Shown piece by piece: positions 7,834 to 15,610 of a stretch of DNA of 64,000 nucleotides. A model generated the notes under the pieces. It was not told the origin of the DNA, did no database searches, and saw nothing but the letters and a program-made list of their open reading frames with translations. A program made the translations under genes and the position numbers. The DNA is from JBKEDC01 sp047972995 (GTDB lineage: Bacteria > Bacteroidota > Bacteroidia > Bacteroidales > Prolixibacteraceae): contig JBKEBD010000017.1 of NCBI GenBank assembly GCA_047972995.1, positions 27,720 to 91,719 on the forward strand, given 5' to 3'. Each line of letters opens with the position of its first letter. The stretch's first letter is position 1.

Positions 7834-7918
7834 GCGGATGTGGCGTAATTGGTAGCCGCGCTAGACTTAGGATCTAGTGCCTCACGGCGTGGGGGTTCGA
7901 GTCCCTTCATCCGCACCA
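7834..7918 (+). tRNA. tRNA-Leu (anticodon UAG)
   Basis: The acceptor stem is GCGGATG (7834-7840) with CATCCGC (7908-7914), then discriminator A and an encoded CCA. The anticodon arm is CTAGA-CTTAGGA-TCTAG, giving anticodon TAG (reads CUN leucine codons). A long variable arm (TGCCTCACGGCGT) marks it as a class II tRNA. The T arm is GGGGGTTCGAGTCCC. Length 85 nt. Confidence 0.96.
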
Positions 7919-7921
7919 AAC

Positions 7922-7961
7922 AAGCCGCCGTCTTGGTTATTCCAGGAACGGCGGCTTTTTT
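7922..7961 (+). terminator. Terminator of tRNA-Leu
   Basis: AAGCCGCCGT (7922-7931) pairs with ACGGCGGCTT (7948-7957), then a T-run, directly after the tRNA. Confidence 0.9.
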
Positions 7962-7978
7962 ACTTTGTGAGAATTAAA

Positions 7979-7986
7979 TAATTTTG
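7979..7986 (+). promoter_or_regulatory. -7 promoter element of tig
   Basis: TAATTTTG matches TAnnTTTG, 47 bp before the trigger factor start. Confidence 0.45.
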
Positions 7987-8033
7987 TCGATACTATTCGG
8001 CGGTAAATGATGTAACTTATAAGTATAGTTATA

Positions 8034-9398
8034 ATGAATATTTCTAGAGAAAACATTAATGAGCTTAGCGCTACGCTTACATTGAAAATTGAGAAAGCAG
8101 ACTATGCTGATGCGGTAGCAAATACCTTGAAAGACTATCGTAAGAAGGTGAATATGCCAGGTTTCCGTCCGGGAAAAGTGCCTGCTGGTCTAGTAAAAAA
8201 ACAATACGGTACAGCGATCTTAGCTGATGAAATCAATCGTATTATCTCAACAGAGATTCCCAAATACATGGAGGCTGAGAATATCAACCTATTGGGTGAA
8301 CCTCTTCCAAACGAAGAAAAACAAGCCGAAATTAACTGGGAAAGCCAAGAAGAATTTGAGTTCGTTTTCGACATTGCTTGGGCTCCTGAGTTCGAAGTGA
8401 AAATCGATAAACGCAAAAAATATCCTTACTACCAAATCGATGTAACCGAAGAAATGATCGATAAACAAGTAGAAGCTTACACTCAACGCATGGGACAAAA
8501 TGTGTCTGTGGAAGTAGCTGCTGAAAAAGACACACTTCGCGTAGATATCGTAGAACTTGATGCAGAAGGCAATGTAGTTGAAGAAGGTGTGAAAGCAAAT
8601 AACGTAGCTATCGCCATCGATTTGATGAAAGACGAAGCTGTTAAAGCTCAAGCGGTAGGTGCTCAAGTAGGTGCTGTATTAACTTTCGATCCAGTGAAAG
8701 TTTATGGCAACAAACATGAAGTAGCTCATATGTTGAATATCCCTCAAGAGGAAATGGATTCAATTGAAGAGGGTAAAAACTACACATTCACAGTAACTGA
8801 AGTACTTCAATTTCAAGCTGCAGAATTGAACGACGAATTCTTCGCTTCTGTACTTGGTCCTGATTCTGATGTGAAAACTGTAGAAGAGTTCAGAGCTAAA
8901 ATGAAAGAAGATATTGCCAAAAACTATGATCAATCAAGCGAATATAAATTCTTACTTGATGTGAAAGATGGACTGGTAGAAAAAATTGGATTCGATTTGC
9001 CAGAAGAATTCTTGAAACGTTGGTTGCTTGAAGCAAACAAAGAAATGACTCACGCAACTTTGGAAGAAAGTTTTGCTGATATCATTAAAGATTTCCGTTG
9101 GCAATTGATTCGCGATAAAGTGGCGAAAGATGCTGAAGTGAAATTAGAGCAAGAAGATGTAATTGCTGTAGCGAAAAAAGTTGCTGCAATGCAATTTGCG
9201 CAATATGGCATGGGAAGCGCTCCTGAAGATTTGTTGGAAAATTATGCGCAACAAATGTTGCAAGATGAGCAAACTCGTAGCCGTATGATGAATCAAGCTT
9301 TTGAAGAAAAAGTGTTAGTGGTAATCAAAGAGAAAGTAGCTGTTGAAGAGAAACTAGTAAGTGAAGAAGATTTTGCTAAACTTTTCGAAACAAAGTAA
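8034..9398 (+). CDS. tig: Trigger factor (ribosome-associated chaperone)
   Basis: This chaperone binds the ribosome exit tunnel and shelters nascent chains. It has 454 residues, slightly longer than E. coli (432). The N-terminal ribosome-binding domain shows the signature MPGFRPGKVPAGLVKKQYG (about 41-60). A central FKBP-like region is divergent, as usual in Bacteroidetes, and lacks an obvious complete FKBP active site. The helical C-terminal arm spans about 250-454. Transcribed alone, with a -7 element upstream and a strong terminator after it. Codon usage looks like that of a highly expressed gene. Confidence 0.95.
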   Translation: MNISRENINELSATLTLKIEKADYADAVANTLKDYRKKVNMPGFRPGKVPAGLVKKQYGTAILADEINRIISTEIPKYMEAENINLLGEPLPNEEKQAEINWESQEEFEFVFDIAWAPEFEVKIDKRKKYPYYQIDVTEEMIDKQVEAYTQRMGQNVSVEVAAEKDTLRVDIVELDAEGNVVEEGVKANNVAIAIDLMKDEAVKAQAVGAQVGAVLTFDPVKVYGNKHEVAHMLNIPQEEMDSIEEGKNYTFTVTEVLQFQAAELNDEFFASVLGPDSDVKTVEEFRAKMKEDIAKNYDQSSEYKFLLDVKDGLVEKIGFDLPEEFLKRWLLEANKEMTHATLEESFADIIKDFRWQLIRDKVAKDAEVKLEQEDVIAVAKKVAAMQFAQYGMGSAPEDLLENYAQQMLQDEQTRSRMMNQAFEEKVLVVIKEKVAVEEKLVSEEDFAKLFETK

Positions 9399-9422
9399 TC
9401 GTTCTATAGATTAACGAAATAT

Positions 9423-9459
9423 AAAAGGGTGTCTCATGTAAGTGAGACACCCTTTTCTT
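9423..9459 (+). terminator. Terminator of tig
   Basis: AAAAGGGTGTCTCA (9423-9436) pairs perfectly with TGAGACACCCTTTT (9443-9456), followed by T-rich sequence. Confidence 0.92.
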
Positions 9460-9579
9460 TATGAAAAAAAATTGTAGCTTTGTTTGTCACTGCGGTGCTT
9501 GTTCGGTAGAAATTAATTAACATCAAGCCTTCCTTAAGCTTTTGCAGAAAGCGGAGAGAGGCATTAAAATTAGAAATAA

Positions 9580-10857
9580 ATGAAAAGAGGATTTATTGGA
9601 GTAGCTCTTTTGCTTTTGGGATTGGCTTCGTGCACTACCGAAGTTAATTTCAGCGTAAAAAATGCACTAGATGAAATGCGCACAAATGAAGTGCTTGTAC
9701 TTCAGCGTGCCGATGTAGAGGAAAAATTGTCGTTGCACGATGGATTCTTGCCTGTGGTTGAAATAAAAGGTGCCTATGTGCCTACCCAGCTCGATGATAT
9801 GGATGGCGATGGCGCGTGGGATGAACTGGCTTTCGTTATTAACATGAATGCGCAAGAAACGCTAACTTGCGAGCTTGTTGCAGTGAAAGAATCGGAATAT
9901 CCAAGCTTTGAAAAACGCACGAACGTACGCCTAGGAATTCATCAGGAAGATGGTTCTTACAAAGAAGTAGATAGCTATACCGCAATTCCACAAACAGAGC
10001 CATTCAAAATTATTGCTCAAGGCGAGAGTGTTAGTTGGGAAAATGACAAAATGGGTTTCCGCAATTATTTCGATTGCCGAAATGTGAAAGATCTATTCGG
10101 AAAACGTAAGCCCGGACTAATCATCGACAAGATTCACACACCCGAAATGGGAAGTTATCATGATTTAGCCGATTGGGGAATGGATATTTTGCATTGTGGA
10201 AATTCAGTTGGTTCTGGTGGTTTGGCATTGTTAGAAAACGATTCGCTATATCGTTTGGGTTCAACCGATGTGTATAAGTACAAAAAAATTACGGAAGGTG
10301 CTGTGCGCTCTGTTTTCGAATTGCAATATGAAGGTTGGCACGTGGATGGGCAGAACCTTTCGGCAGTAGAAAGAATCTCAATCTATCCCGGTAAATATTG
10401 GTTTCAGTCAGATGTTACCGTCTCGGGATTTGCTGGCGAAAAACAATTGGCAACAGGAATTGTAACTACTCATCTTACCAATGAGCCTCAGCAGTTAGAT
10501 GCAAGCGACGATTATAAGGCCATCGCTACTCACGATGTGCAGTCGTTGAATAACGATGAGCTAGGAATGGCTGTGGTGTTGAAAAAAGCAGAAGTTACAA
10601 AAATTGGCGAAGCAAATAAAGAAAACTATTTCTTGAAAGGAGAGCAATATCAAACTGTGCCAGAAAAACAATTCAGTCAAGTAATTTCAGATACCTACTA
10701 TGTGGCTCAAAAGATTACAAATGATGTGCCTGCGCGACACTATTTTGCAGCCGTTTGGGGATTAGAAAATCCAAAGTGGAAAAAGATGGCAGGATTTAAA
10801 TCTTACTTGAAAGATGAAGCGAAGAAATGGGATAGCCCGTTGGTGGTTAGTTTCTAG
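9580..10857 (+). CDS. DUF4861-like lipoprotein
   Basis: A 425-residue secreted lipoprotein with signal peptide MKRGFIGVALLLLGLASC (lipobox LASC, Cys18). The body has the features I associate with DUF4861: an early VLQRADVEEKL segment, then DMDGDGAWDELAF, then a long beta-rich region with HDLADWGMDILHCGNSVGSGGLALLE. DUF4861 proteins are often linked to carbohydrate uptake or breakdown loci, but no such gene is adjacent here. The assignment is from memory of the family and moderately sure. Single gene, ending in a bidirectional terminator shared with the convergent Rieske-like gene. Confidence 0.7.
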   Translation: MKRGFIGVALLLLGLASCTTEVNFSVKNALDEMRTNEVLVLQRADVEEKLSLHDGFLPVVEIKGAYVPTQLDDMDGDGAWDELAFVINMNAQETLTCELVAVKESEYPSFEKRTNVRLGIHQEDGSYKEVDSYTAIPQTEPFKIIAQGESVSWENDKMGFRNYFDCRNVKDLFGKRKPGLIIDKIHTPEMGSYHDLADWGMDILHCGNSVGSGGLALLENDSLYRLGSTDVYKYKKITEGAVRSVFELQYEGWHVDGQNLSAVERISIYPGKYWFQSDVTVSGFAGEKQLATGIVTTHLTNEPQQLDASDDYKAIATHDVQSLNNDELGMAVVLKKAEVTKIGEANKENYFLKGEQYQTVPEKQFSQVISDTYYVAQKITNDVPARHYFAAVWGLENPKWKKMAGFKSYLKDEAKKWDSPLVVSF

Positions 10858-10884
10858 GTTTATTTAAAACTTAGGTTAATACAC

Positions 10885-10935
10885 AAATTGCTAGGGGCGA
10901 AGATTGGAGTAACAGTCTAAACCTCTAGCAATTTT
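10885..10935. terminator. Bidirectional terminator between convergent genes
   Basis: AAATTGCTAGGGG (10885-10897) pairs with CCTCTAGCAATTT (10922-10934), with one G-U. T-rich sequence follows on both strands. Confidence 0.8.
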
Positions 10936-10937
10936 GT

Positions 10938-11390
10938 TTAGTTAAAGACAGTGAGCATGGAACCTGTTTTTGAAACAGTGTACGGACGAAGTGGCTCTGT
11001 GCCCGGACCTCCTAGAGAATCGCCCGCAATGGTAGAGCCGTCAACTTGCCAATTATACAGCGTGTGGCAACTATCACATTGAGCATAGCCGCCGCCATCG
11101 GAAATTCTAATGCTTCGTTTTGCTTCGTAGGGGCAGCAAGCATCGAACGCAATGTAAGGATTGTTTTTGTCAGATAGAATAGGGCTGTTCACCACCCAAA
11201 CGCCACTATATCCTCCTGCTGAAAAATATTCGGCTTCGCCTGGAACCAAAAGATCATTATAAACGTTTAAATTAATCTGAAATTCGAAGCTGCTATCGGG
11301 CACCGACGATATAAAGTTATCAGAGCAAGCACCTAATGTGCAGATACAGAGAAGTAATATTTTCTTGAAAAAAGAAGAAGTGTATGTCAT
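10938..11390 (-). CDS. Rieske-like [2Fe-2S]-fold lipoprotein with altered ligand motifs
   Basis: A 150-residue secreted protein with signal peptide and lipobox LGAC (Cys22). The C-terminal half has the Rieske layout: a first loop ACCPYEA (84-90) and a second loop QCDSCHTLYNW (104-114), followed by a GPGTEPLRPY tail like that of Rieske ferredoxin domains. Canonical Rieske centres use CxH and CxxH. Here the first histidine position is Tyr (C86-P-Y88) and the second motif is C105-x-x-C108-H109, so a four-Cys or mixed ligand set is possible, or no cluster at all. I start at ATG 11390 (MTYTSSFFKK), which gives a proper signal peptide. Divergent from the next gene. Confidence 0.65.
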   Translation of the reverse strand: MTYTSSFFKKILLLCICTLGACSDNFISSVPDSSFEFQINLNVYNDLLVPGEAEYFSAGGYSGVWVVNSPILSDKNNPYIAFDACCPYEAKRSIRISDGGGYAQCDSCHTLYNWQVDGSTIAGDSLGGPGTEPLRPYTVSKTGSMLTVFN

Positions 11391-11464
11391 AATTATTATA
11401 TTTGTTAGAAATTTGGCTTGCAATTTTAGTCAATATTTTTTTGGAAACACTAAAAAGCACATAA

Positions 11465-11872
11465 ATGTTGAAGCTGGTTATAATACTAATTGTGATGGCG
11501 GCGAGTGCCATGATGAAGGCAAAACGTAAAGGGAATCCATCGGGTAGTATGCTCGAAGAATTGTTTGGTAGCAATGAATCGGCAGAAGAGCAGTTGTTGA
11601 GAGAAGAAGCCGAGCGGAAAAGACGAGAAGCTTTTTTTGCTTCGTTGGAAGAGGCAGAAGCTTTTGATGTAGATCCTGTAGTTCAGGCTAAGGAAGTGAC
11701 ACCACCAGCTAAAGCTTTTGTGCCGAAGAAGCCAGAATGGAAAGCTAAAAATAAACCAGAAAAATCGGCAGAACCAATGCAGGTTGAAATTGTTCATTCT
11801 GTAATGTCGGATTTCGATTTAAGAAAAGCCGTGATTTATACTGAAATTATGAATCCAAAATATAAAGAATAA
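11465..11872 (+). CDS. Small membrane-anchored protein, charged coiled-coil, family not recognised
   Basis: 135 residues. An N-terminal hydrophobic anchor (MLKLVIILIVMAASAMM) is followed by a strongly charged Glu/Lys/Arg segment (about 30-65, EEQLLREEAERKRREAFFASLEEAE) likely to form a coiled coil, and a Lys/Pro-rich linker. The C-terminus FDLRKAVIYTEIMNPKYKE resembles a tail common in uncharacterised Bacteroidetes proteins. TATATTTG at 11397-11404 is a possible -7 element. No function can be assigned. Confidence 0.7.
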   Translation: MLKLVIILIVMAASAMMKAKRKGNPSGSMLEELFGSNESAEEQLLREEAERKRREAFFASLEEAEAFDVDPVVQAKEVTPPAKAFVPKKPEWKAKNKPEKSAEPMQVEIVHSVMSDFDLRKAVIYTEIMNPKYKE

Positions 11873-11934
11873 TAACTTAGAAATTTTCCCATGAAAGTCT
11901 CTAGGGGGAACTTTCAAGGTAGCTAAATTTTAAT

Positions 11935-11983
11935 TAACTTTGCTTCATCGAAAAGAGTTCCTTGTAATGGGGAATTCTTTTTT
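11935..11983 (+). promoter_or_regulatory. greA promoter with an immediate leader terminator
   Basis: TAACTTTG at 11935-11942 matches the -7 element. Only about 9 bases later an 11-bp stem begins: AAAAGAGTTCC (11951-11961) pairs with GGAATTCTTTT (11971-11981), with one G-U and a 9-base loop, running into six T (11978-11983). Transcripts from this promoter could end after about 35 nt, 76 bp before greA. The hairpin could instead end transcription from the upstream gene. Confidence 0.6.
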
Positions 11984-12059
11984 ATTTATACACCTAATAT
12001 AAAAACAGAAAATAACGAATGAGAGGGTTTGCCCTCGATGTTCATAAAAACATTTTACT

Positions 12060-12533
12060 ATGTCGAAAATAACATACGTAACACAACAAGGATTAGATAA
12101 GCTTCGAGCAGAGCTCGACCAATTAACTAATGTAGAACGTCCAGCCATTTCAAAACAAATTGGCGAGGCAATTGAAAAGGGAGATATCTCAGAAAATGCA
12201 GAATACGATGCGGCTAAAGATGCTCAAGGAATGTTGGAGGCCAAAATTGCCGTATTGAGAGACAAGATTGCTAATGTGCGTATTATTGATGAGTCGAAAA
12301 TCGACACTGAAAAAGTGCAGATTTTAAATAAGGTAACAATCAAAAACCTCAAAATGAATAAAACTATGGTTTATACTGTGGTTTCAGAGCATGAGGCTAA
12401 CTTGAAAGAAGGAAAGATTTCAATCGACACTCCTATTGCTAAGGCTCTAGTGGGTAAAAAAGTGGGCGATGTGGTAGAGGTGCAAGTGCCCGCAGGCGTT
12501 ATGCAGTTTGAAATCATGGATATTTCGATTTAA
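12060..12533 (+). CDS. greA: Transcription elongation factor GreA
   Basis: GreA enters the RNA polymerase secondary channel and stimulates cleavage of backtracked RNA. 157 residues, the usual length. The N-terminal coiled coil (about 1-75) carries the acidic tip motif GDISENAEYDAAKDAQ (about 41-56) that holds catalytic Mg. A C-terminal FKBP-like domain ends in PAGVMQFEIMDIS. Followed by a HIT-family gene. A terminator-like hairpin lies in the leader. Confidence 0.96.
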   Translation: MSKITYVTQQGLDKLRAELDQLTNVERPAISKQIGEAIEKGDISENAEYDAAKDAQGMLEAKIAVLRDKIANVRIIDESKIDTEKVQILNKVTIKNLKMNKTMVYTVVSEHEANLKEGKISIDTPIAKALVGKKVGDVVEVQVPAGVMQFEIMDISI

Positions 12534-12614
12534 TGCGATAATACGACGAGGTGTTAATGCAGGGGTGTTTAATTACCGTTAGGTCAATTCGTAATTCGTA
12601 ATTGTTAATTCAAA

Positions 12615-13013
12615 ATGGCTAGTATTTTTACAAAAATAGTGAATGGCGAAATTCCCGCCTACAAAGTGGCAGAGACGAGCGACTTTTTGGCGTTCCTCGA
12701 TGCTTTTCCCTCAGTGAAAGGTCATGTGTTGGTCATTCCAAAGCAAGAGGTAGATTACCTCTTCGACTTGGAAGATGGTTATTATTTGCGCTTGCAGCAC
12801 TTTGCTAAAAAAGTGGCTGCGGGAGTAAAGAAAGCCATTCCTTGTCAACGAGTGGGAGTGATGGTGCTCGGCATGGAAGTGCCACACGCACACATTCACT
12901 TGGTGCCCATGCAAGCGGAAGCCGATTTGCTGAACTTTGCCACGAAAATCAAGCTTGAACCCGCAGAGATGCAGCAGATAGCCGGTCGGATTGCAGCCGA
13001 AATAGAGTTGTAG
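12615..13013 (+). CDS. HIT-family nucleotide hydrolase/transferase
   Basis: Histidine-triad protein of 132 residues. These proteins hydrolyse AMP conjugates or related nucleotides. The N-terminus ASIFTKIVNGEIPAYKVAE and the active-site triad HAHIHLV (about 96-102, pattern H-x-H-x-H) are clear. It follows greA in the same direction after an 80-bp spacer of simple repeated words (AATTCGTAATTCGTAATT), and ends in a strong terminator. Exact substrate unknown. Confidence 0.92.
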   Translation: MASIFTKIVNGEIPAYKVAETSDFLAFLDAFPSVKGHVLVIPKQEVDYLFDLEDGYYLRLQHFAKKVAAGVKKAIPCQRVGVMVLGMEVPHAHIHLVPMQAEADLLNFATKIKLEPAEMQQIAGRIAAEIEL

Positions 13014-13038
13014 TGGCGTGGCACAAAAATAGAGTAAG

Positions 13039-13073
13039 AAGGTTCATGTGTTTAGGCGCATGAACCTTTTTTA
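13039..13073 (+). terminator. Terminator after the HIT gene
   Basis: AAGGTTCATG (13039-13048) pairs with CATGAACCTT (13060-13069), followed by a T-run. Confidence 0.9.
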
Positions 13074-13122
13074 TTGCAAAAATGTGTAAACTTACCACCA
13101 TGAAAAAATACCTACACATAGA

Positions 13123-13362
13123 ATGGCAGAAGTGGCAGTACGAAAACTAGCATTTTTGCACAACTCTTCCGATGAAAAGAGTATCGCACAGGTTAATCTT
13201 GCGCACCGCGATGATTATTATATGTTTATTTTCATGGAAAGGGGGCATATTAACTTTTTGCTCGATTTTGAAATGCGAGAAATATCGATGGGAGAAATCT
13301 GTTTTACTCAGCCGGGACAAGTTCATTCAGCAATTATTTCAAAATTTCTACTGAAACCTTAA
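13123..13362 (+). pseudogene. Truncated AraC-family regulator (cupin-domain fragment)
   Basis: 79 codons resembling the N-terminal sensing domain of AraC-type regulators: LAHRDDYYMFIFMERGHINFLLDFEMREISMGEICFTQPGQVHSA. The reading frame then stops, and no helix-turn-helix C-terminus follows in any frame. An ATG at 13100 (MKKYLHIEWQKWQY) in another frame may be the remnant of the original start. It has probably lost at least two thirds of its length. Confidence 0.55.
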
Positions 13363-13541
13363 TAACCGGGTGCCGTTTAAGATAATGCTCTAACTTCCAA
13401 TGCTGCACTTTACAAGGTCTAAGCGTGTGGGTGTGGGTAAGTAGGAAGTACGAGCTATTACTCAACTCATTGAGAGGGGTCGATTCGGGATGCCCCTTGG
13501 TTGTATGGCGCTATACATCTGCTCCACTTTTTCTTAATATA

Positions 13542-13729
13542 GCTTGCGCTTTTTCGCAAAATACTATTCTACAGGAAATTACAATTTATTTAGTGAAAAA
13601 AATGCAAGTATCCTGTAACGCCCGCTACTTTTTACAACAAAAATACAAGTCAGACCATCCGACGAAGACTTTTTTTCAACAAAAATGCAAGCTAGATTAA
13701 GCGACGAAGTCTTTTTTAAAACAAAAATG
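13542..13729 (+). repeat. 188-bp dispersed repeat, copy A
   Basis: Collinear with the reverse complement of 28691-28877. Landmarks in order are GCTTGCGCTTTTTCGC, CTGTAACGCCCGCTAC, then two internal units of about 43 bp of the form AACAAAAATACAAG...GACGAAGAC followed by a T-run, and a partial third. The internal units differ from each other by a few bases. No coding frame is conserved. Confidence 0.88.
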
Positions 13730-13893
13730 AAACAAATACAAAAATAGGATTTGTATATTTTGAGTTGAAATGTCAATATTTAATTCCGCGATTCATTTTG
13801 CCACTCGTTTTTCGGTAATGATGAAAGGATTGGGGGTGAAAAAAAAGGCTCATTTGTAAAGTAAAAAACTATTTAGCCTAATTATAATTGAAT

Positions 13894-13920
13894 AACAACC
13901 TTCAAAAGAGGTTGTTTTTT
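13894..13920 (+). terminator. Orphan terminator upstream of nadB
   Basis: AACAACCT (13894-13901) pairs with AGGTTGTT (13909-13916), followed by a T-run. Confidence 0.7.
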
Positions 13921-13932
13921 TATGGCTTTTTG

Positions 13933-13940
13933 TAACTTTG
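13933..13940 (+). promoter_or_regulatory. -7 promoter element of nadB operon
   Basis: TAACTTTG matches TAnnTTTG, directly after the orphan terminator and 86 bp before nadB. Confidence 0.55.
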
Positions 13941-14026
13941 CCGAACGCAAGTAAGAGAAATCTTCAATTGATATGTAATTCATGCGCTTGGAGATAACAA
14001 CGTAAAAGCATTTGCGCTAAAATGAA

Positions 14027-15610
14027 ATGCTAGAATATACTTTTGATACCATAGTCGTTGGTAGTGGATTGGCTGGTCTAACAGCAGCTTACCATGCGGC
14101 AAAACACGGAAAAGTGGCATTGGTCACGAAGTCGCAACTTGATGTCAGCAATTCATATTATGCACAAGGAGGAATAGCCGCGGTTTATTCGGCAGATGAT
14201 TCTCTAGAATCGCACGCCCATGATACCCATGTGGCAGGGAGAGGGTTGTGCGAAAAAGATGCGGTAGAAATCTTGGTGCGAGAAGGAATGCTTTGCATTC
14301 GAGAAGTGATGGAGTTAGGTATGCAGTTCGACAAAAACGAGCAAGGAGAAATAACACTTGGGCTAGAAGGAGGGCATAGCAAGCGGCGCATTTTACACGC
14401 CGATGGCGATGCCACAGGGAAATACCTCACCTTATTTATGCTTGATTTGGTGAAAAAGCAAGAAAACATCACGGCTTTTGAATATATGGCGGTAACACAA
14501 TTGTTATTACATGACAAAAGTTGTGTGGGAGTGAGAGCTTTGTGTTTTCAAACGGCTGAAAATATCTGCATCAAATCGACATCTACAATCTTAGCAACCG
14601 GAGGGCTGTCGCGTATTTTTACACGCACAACCAATCCGCACACAGCTACAGGCGATGGCGTGGCTTTGGCATACAGTGCCGGCGCTTGCGTGGAAGACTT
14701 AGAGTTTGTGCAGTTTCACCCTTCGGCATTGGCACTAAAAAATCAAGATGCGTTTTTAATTAGTGAAGCTGTACGTGGTGAAGGAGCTTGGTTGCTTAAT
14801 GAACAAGGAGAGCGATTCATGCTTGATATTCATCCGTTAGCTGAATTGGCTCCGCGCGATGTAGTTGCATTTTCTATTTTTCAGCAGATGCGTAAAACCC
14901 AAAGCTCGAATGTGTATTTAAGTTTAAAGCACCTCGATGCCGAGAAAATAAAGAATAGGTTCACAAATATATACCAAAAACTCAGCGAATTTGGCTACGA
15001 CATGACCAAAGATCTGTTGCCTGTTGCACCAGCAGCGCATTACATGGTAGGTGGAGTAAAAACCGATCTCAATGGCGAAACAAACATTTCTGGATTGTTT
15101 GCTTGTGGAGAATTGGCATCAACGGGTGTAATGGGTGCTAACCGATTGGCAAGTAATTCGCTGTTGGAATGTTTGGTGTTTGGTAAGCGAGCAGGTAGTT
15201 TGGCAGGTAGTCGTCCGAGGAAAGAAATACAAATACGAGGATTAGAACCGGTAACAAATCGAGTAGAAAACGAAGATGCCTTCTTAGCGTTTAAAAACGA
15301 ATTGGCAGAAATTATGTCAACCCAAGTAGGTATTGTTCGTCATGCAGAGCAATTGGAAGCGGCTTGCGAAAAAATAGAGCGTATTAAAACTGAAATTAAA
15401 GCCACCGACTTGCAAGATTATAACTTCATTAAGGCTTGGCAAATTGCCGATGTTTGTTCGCTCATTGCACAAGCTGCATGGCTTCGCGAAGAAAGTAGAG
15501 GAGGACATATTCGCGAAGACTTCCGAAAAGAACATCCCGATTGGAAAAAACACATCGTGTTTGAAAAGTATAAAGAAACACAATATATACCACTACGAAA
15601 TGATAGATGA
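14027..15610 (+). CDS. nadB: L-aspartate oxidase
   Basis: FAD enzyme that oxidises L-aspartate to iminoaspartate, the first step of de novo NAD synthesis. 527 residues, the normal length. The FAD Rossmann motif VVGSGLAGLTAAYHAA is at about 11-26, then SNSYYAQGGIAAV. The active-site region (HPSALAL, then SEAVRGEGAWLLN) and PAAHYMVGGVKTD are typical of NadB rather than SdhA/FrdA. It overlaps nadC by 11 bp, so the two are translationally coupled. nadA is not in this window. Confidence 0.96.
   Translation: MLEYTFDTIVVGSGLAGLTAAYHAAKHGKVALVTKSQLDVSNSYYAQGGIAAVYSADDSLESHAHDTHVAGRGLCEKDAVEILVREGMLCIREVMELGMQFDKNEQGEITLGLEGGHSKRRILHADGDATGKYLTLFMLDLVKKQENITAFEYMAVTQLLLHDKSCVGVRALCFQTAENICIKSTSTILATGGLSRIFTRTTNPHTATGDGVALAYSAGACVEDLEFVQFHPSALALKNQDAFLISEAVRGEGAWLLNEQGERFMLDIHPLAELAPRDVVAFSIFQQMRKTQSSNVYLSLKHLDAEKIKNRFTNIYQKLSEFGYDMTKDLLPVAPAAHYMVGGVKTDLNGETNISGLFACGELASTGVMGANRLASNSLLECLVFGKRAGSLAGSRPRKEIQIRGLEPVTNRVENEDAFLAFKNELAEIMSTQVGIVRHAEQLEAACEKIERIKTEIKATDLQDYNFIKAWQIADVCSLIAQAAWLREESRGGHIREDFRKEHPDWKKHIVFEKYKETQYIPLRNDR

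Larger units (their letters stand above)
13363..14026. other. Gene-free region with repeat and terminator
   Basis: 664 bp between the AraC fragment and nadB with no convincing gene. It holds dispersed repeat copy A (13542-13729), an orphan terminator (13894-13920) and the nadB promoter element (13933-13940). The terminator has no gene directly upstream, so a small RNA ending there is possible but not shown. Confidence 0.6.

Noticed and set aside
13425..13700. 91-codon ORF in the AraC-nadB gap
   Set aside because: It runs through the dispersed repeat, and the inverted copy near 28.7 kb does not keep the frame.
13628..13720. CRISPR-like tandem units of about 43 bp
   Set aside because: Only two and a half units, no unique spacers between constant repeats, and no cas genes. 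It is an internal tandem of the 188-bp repeat.
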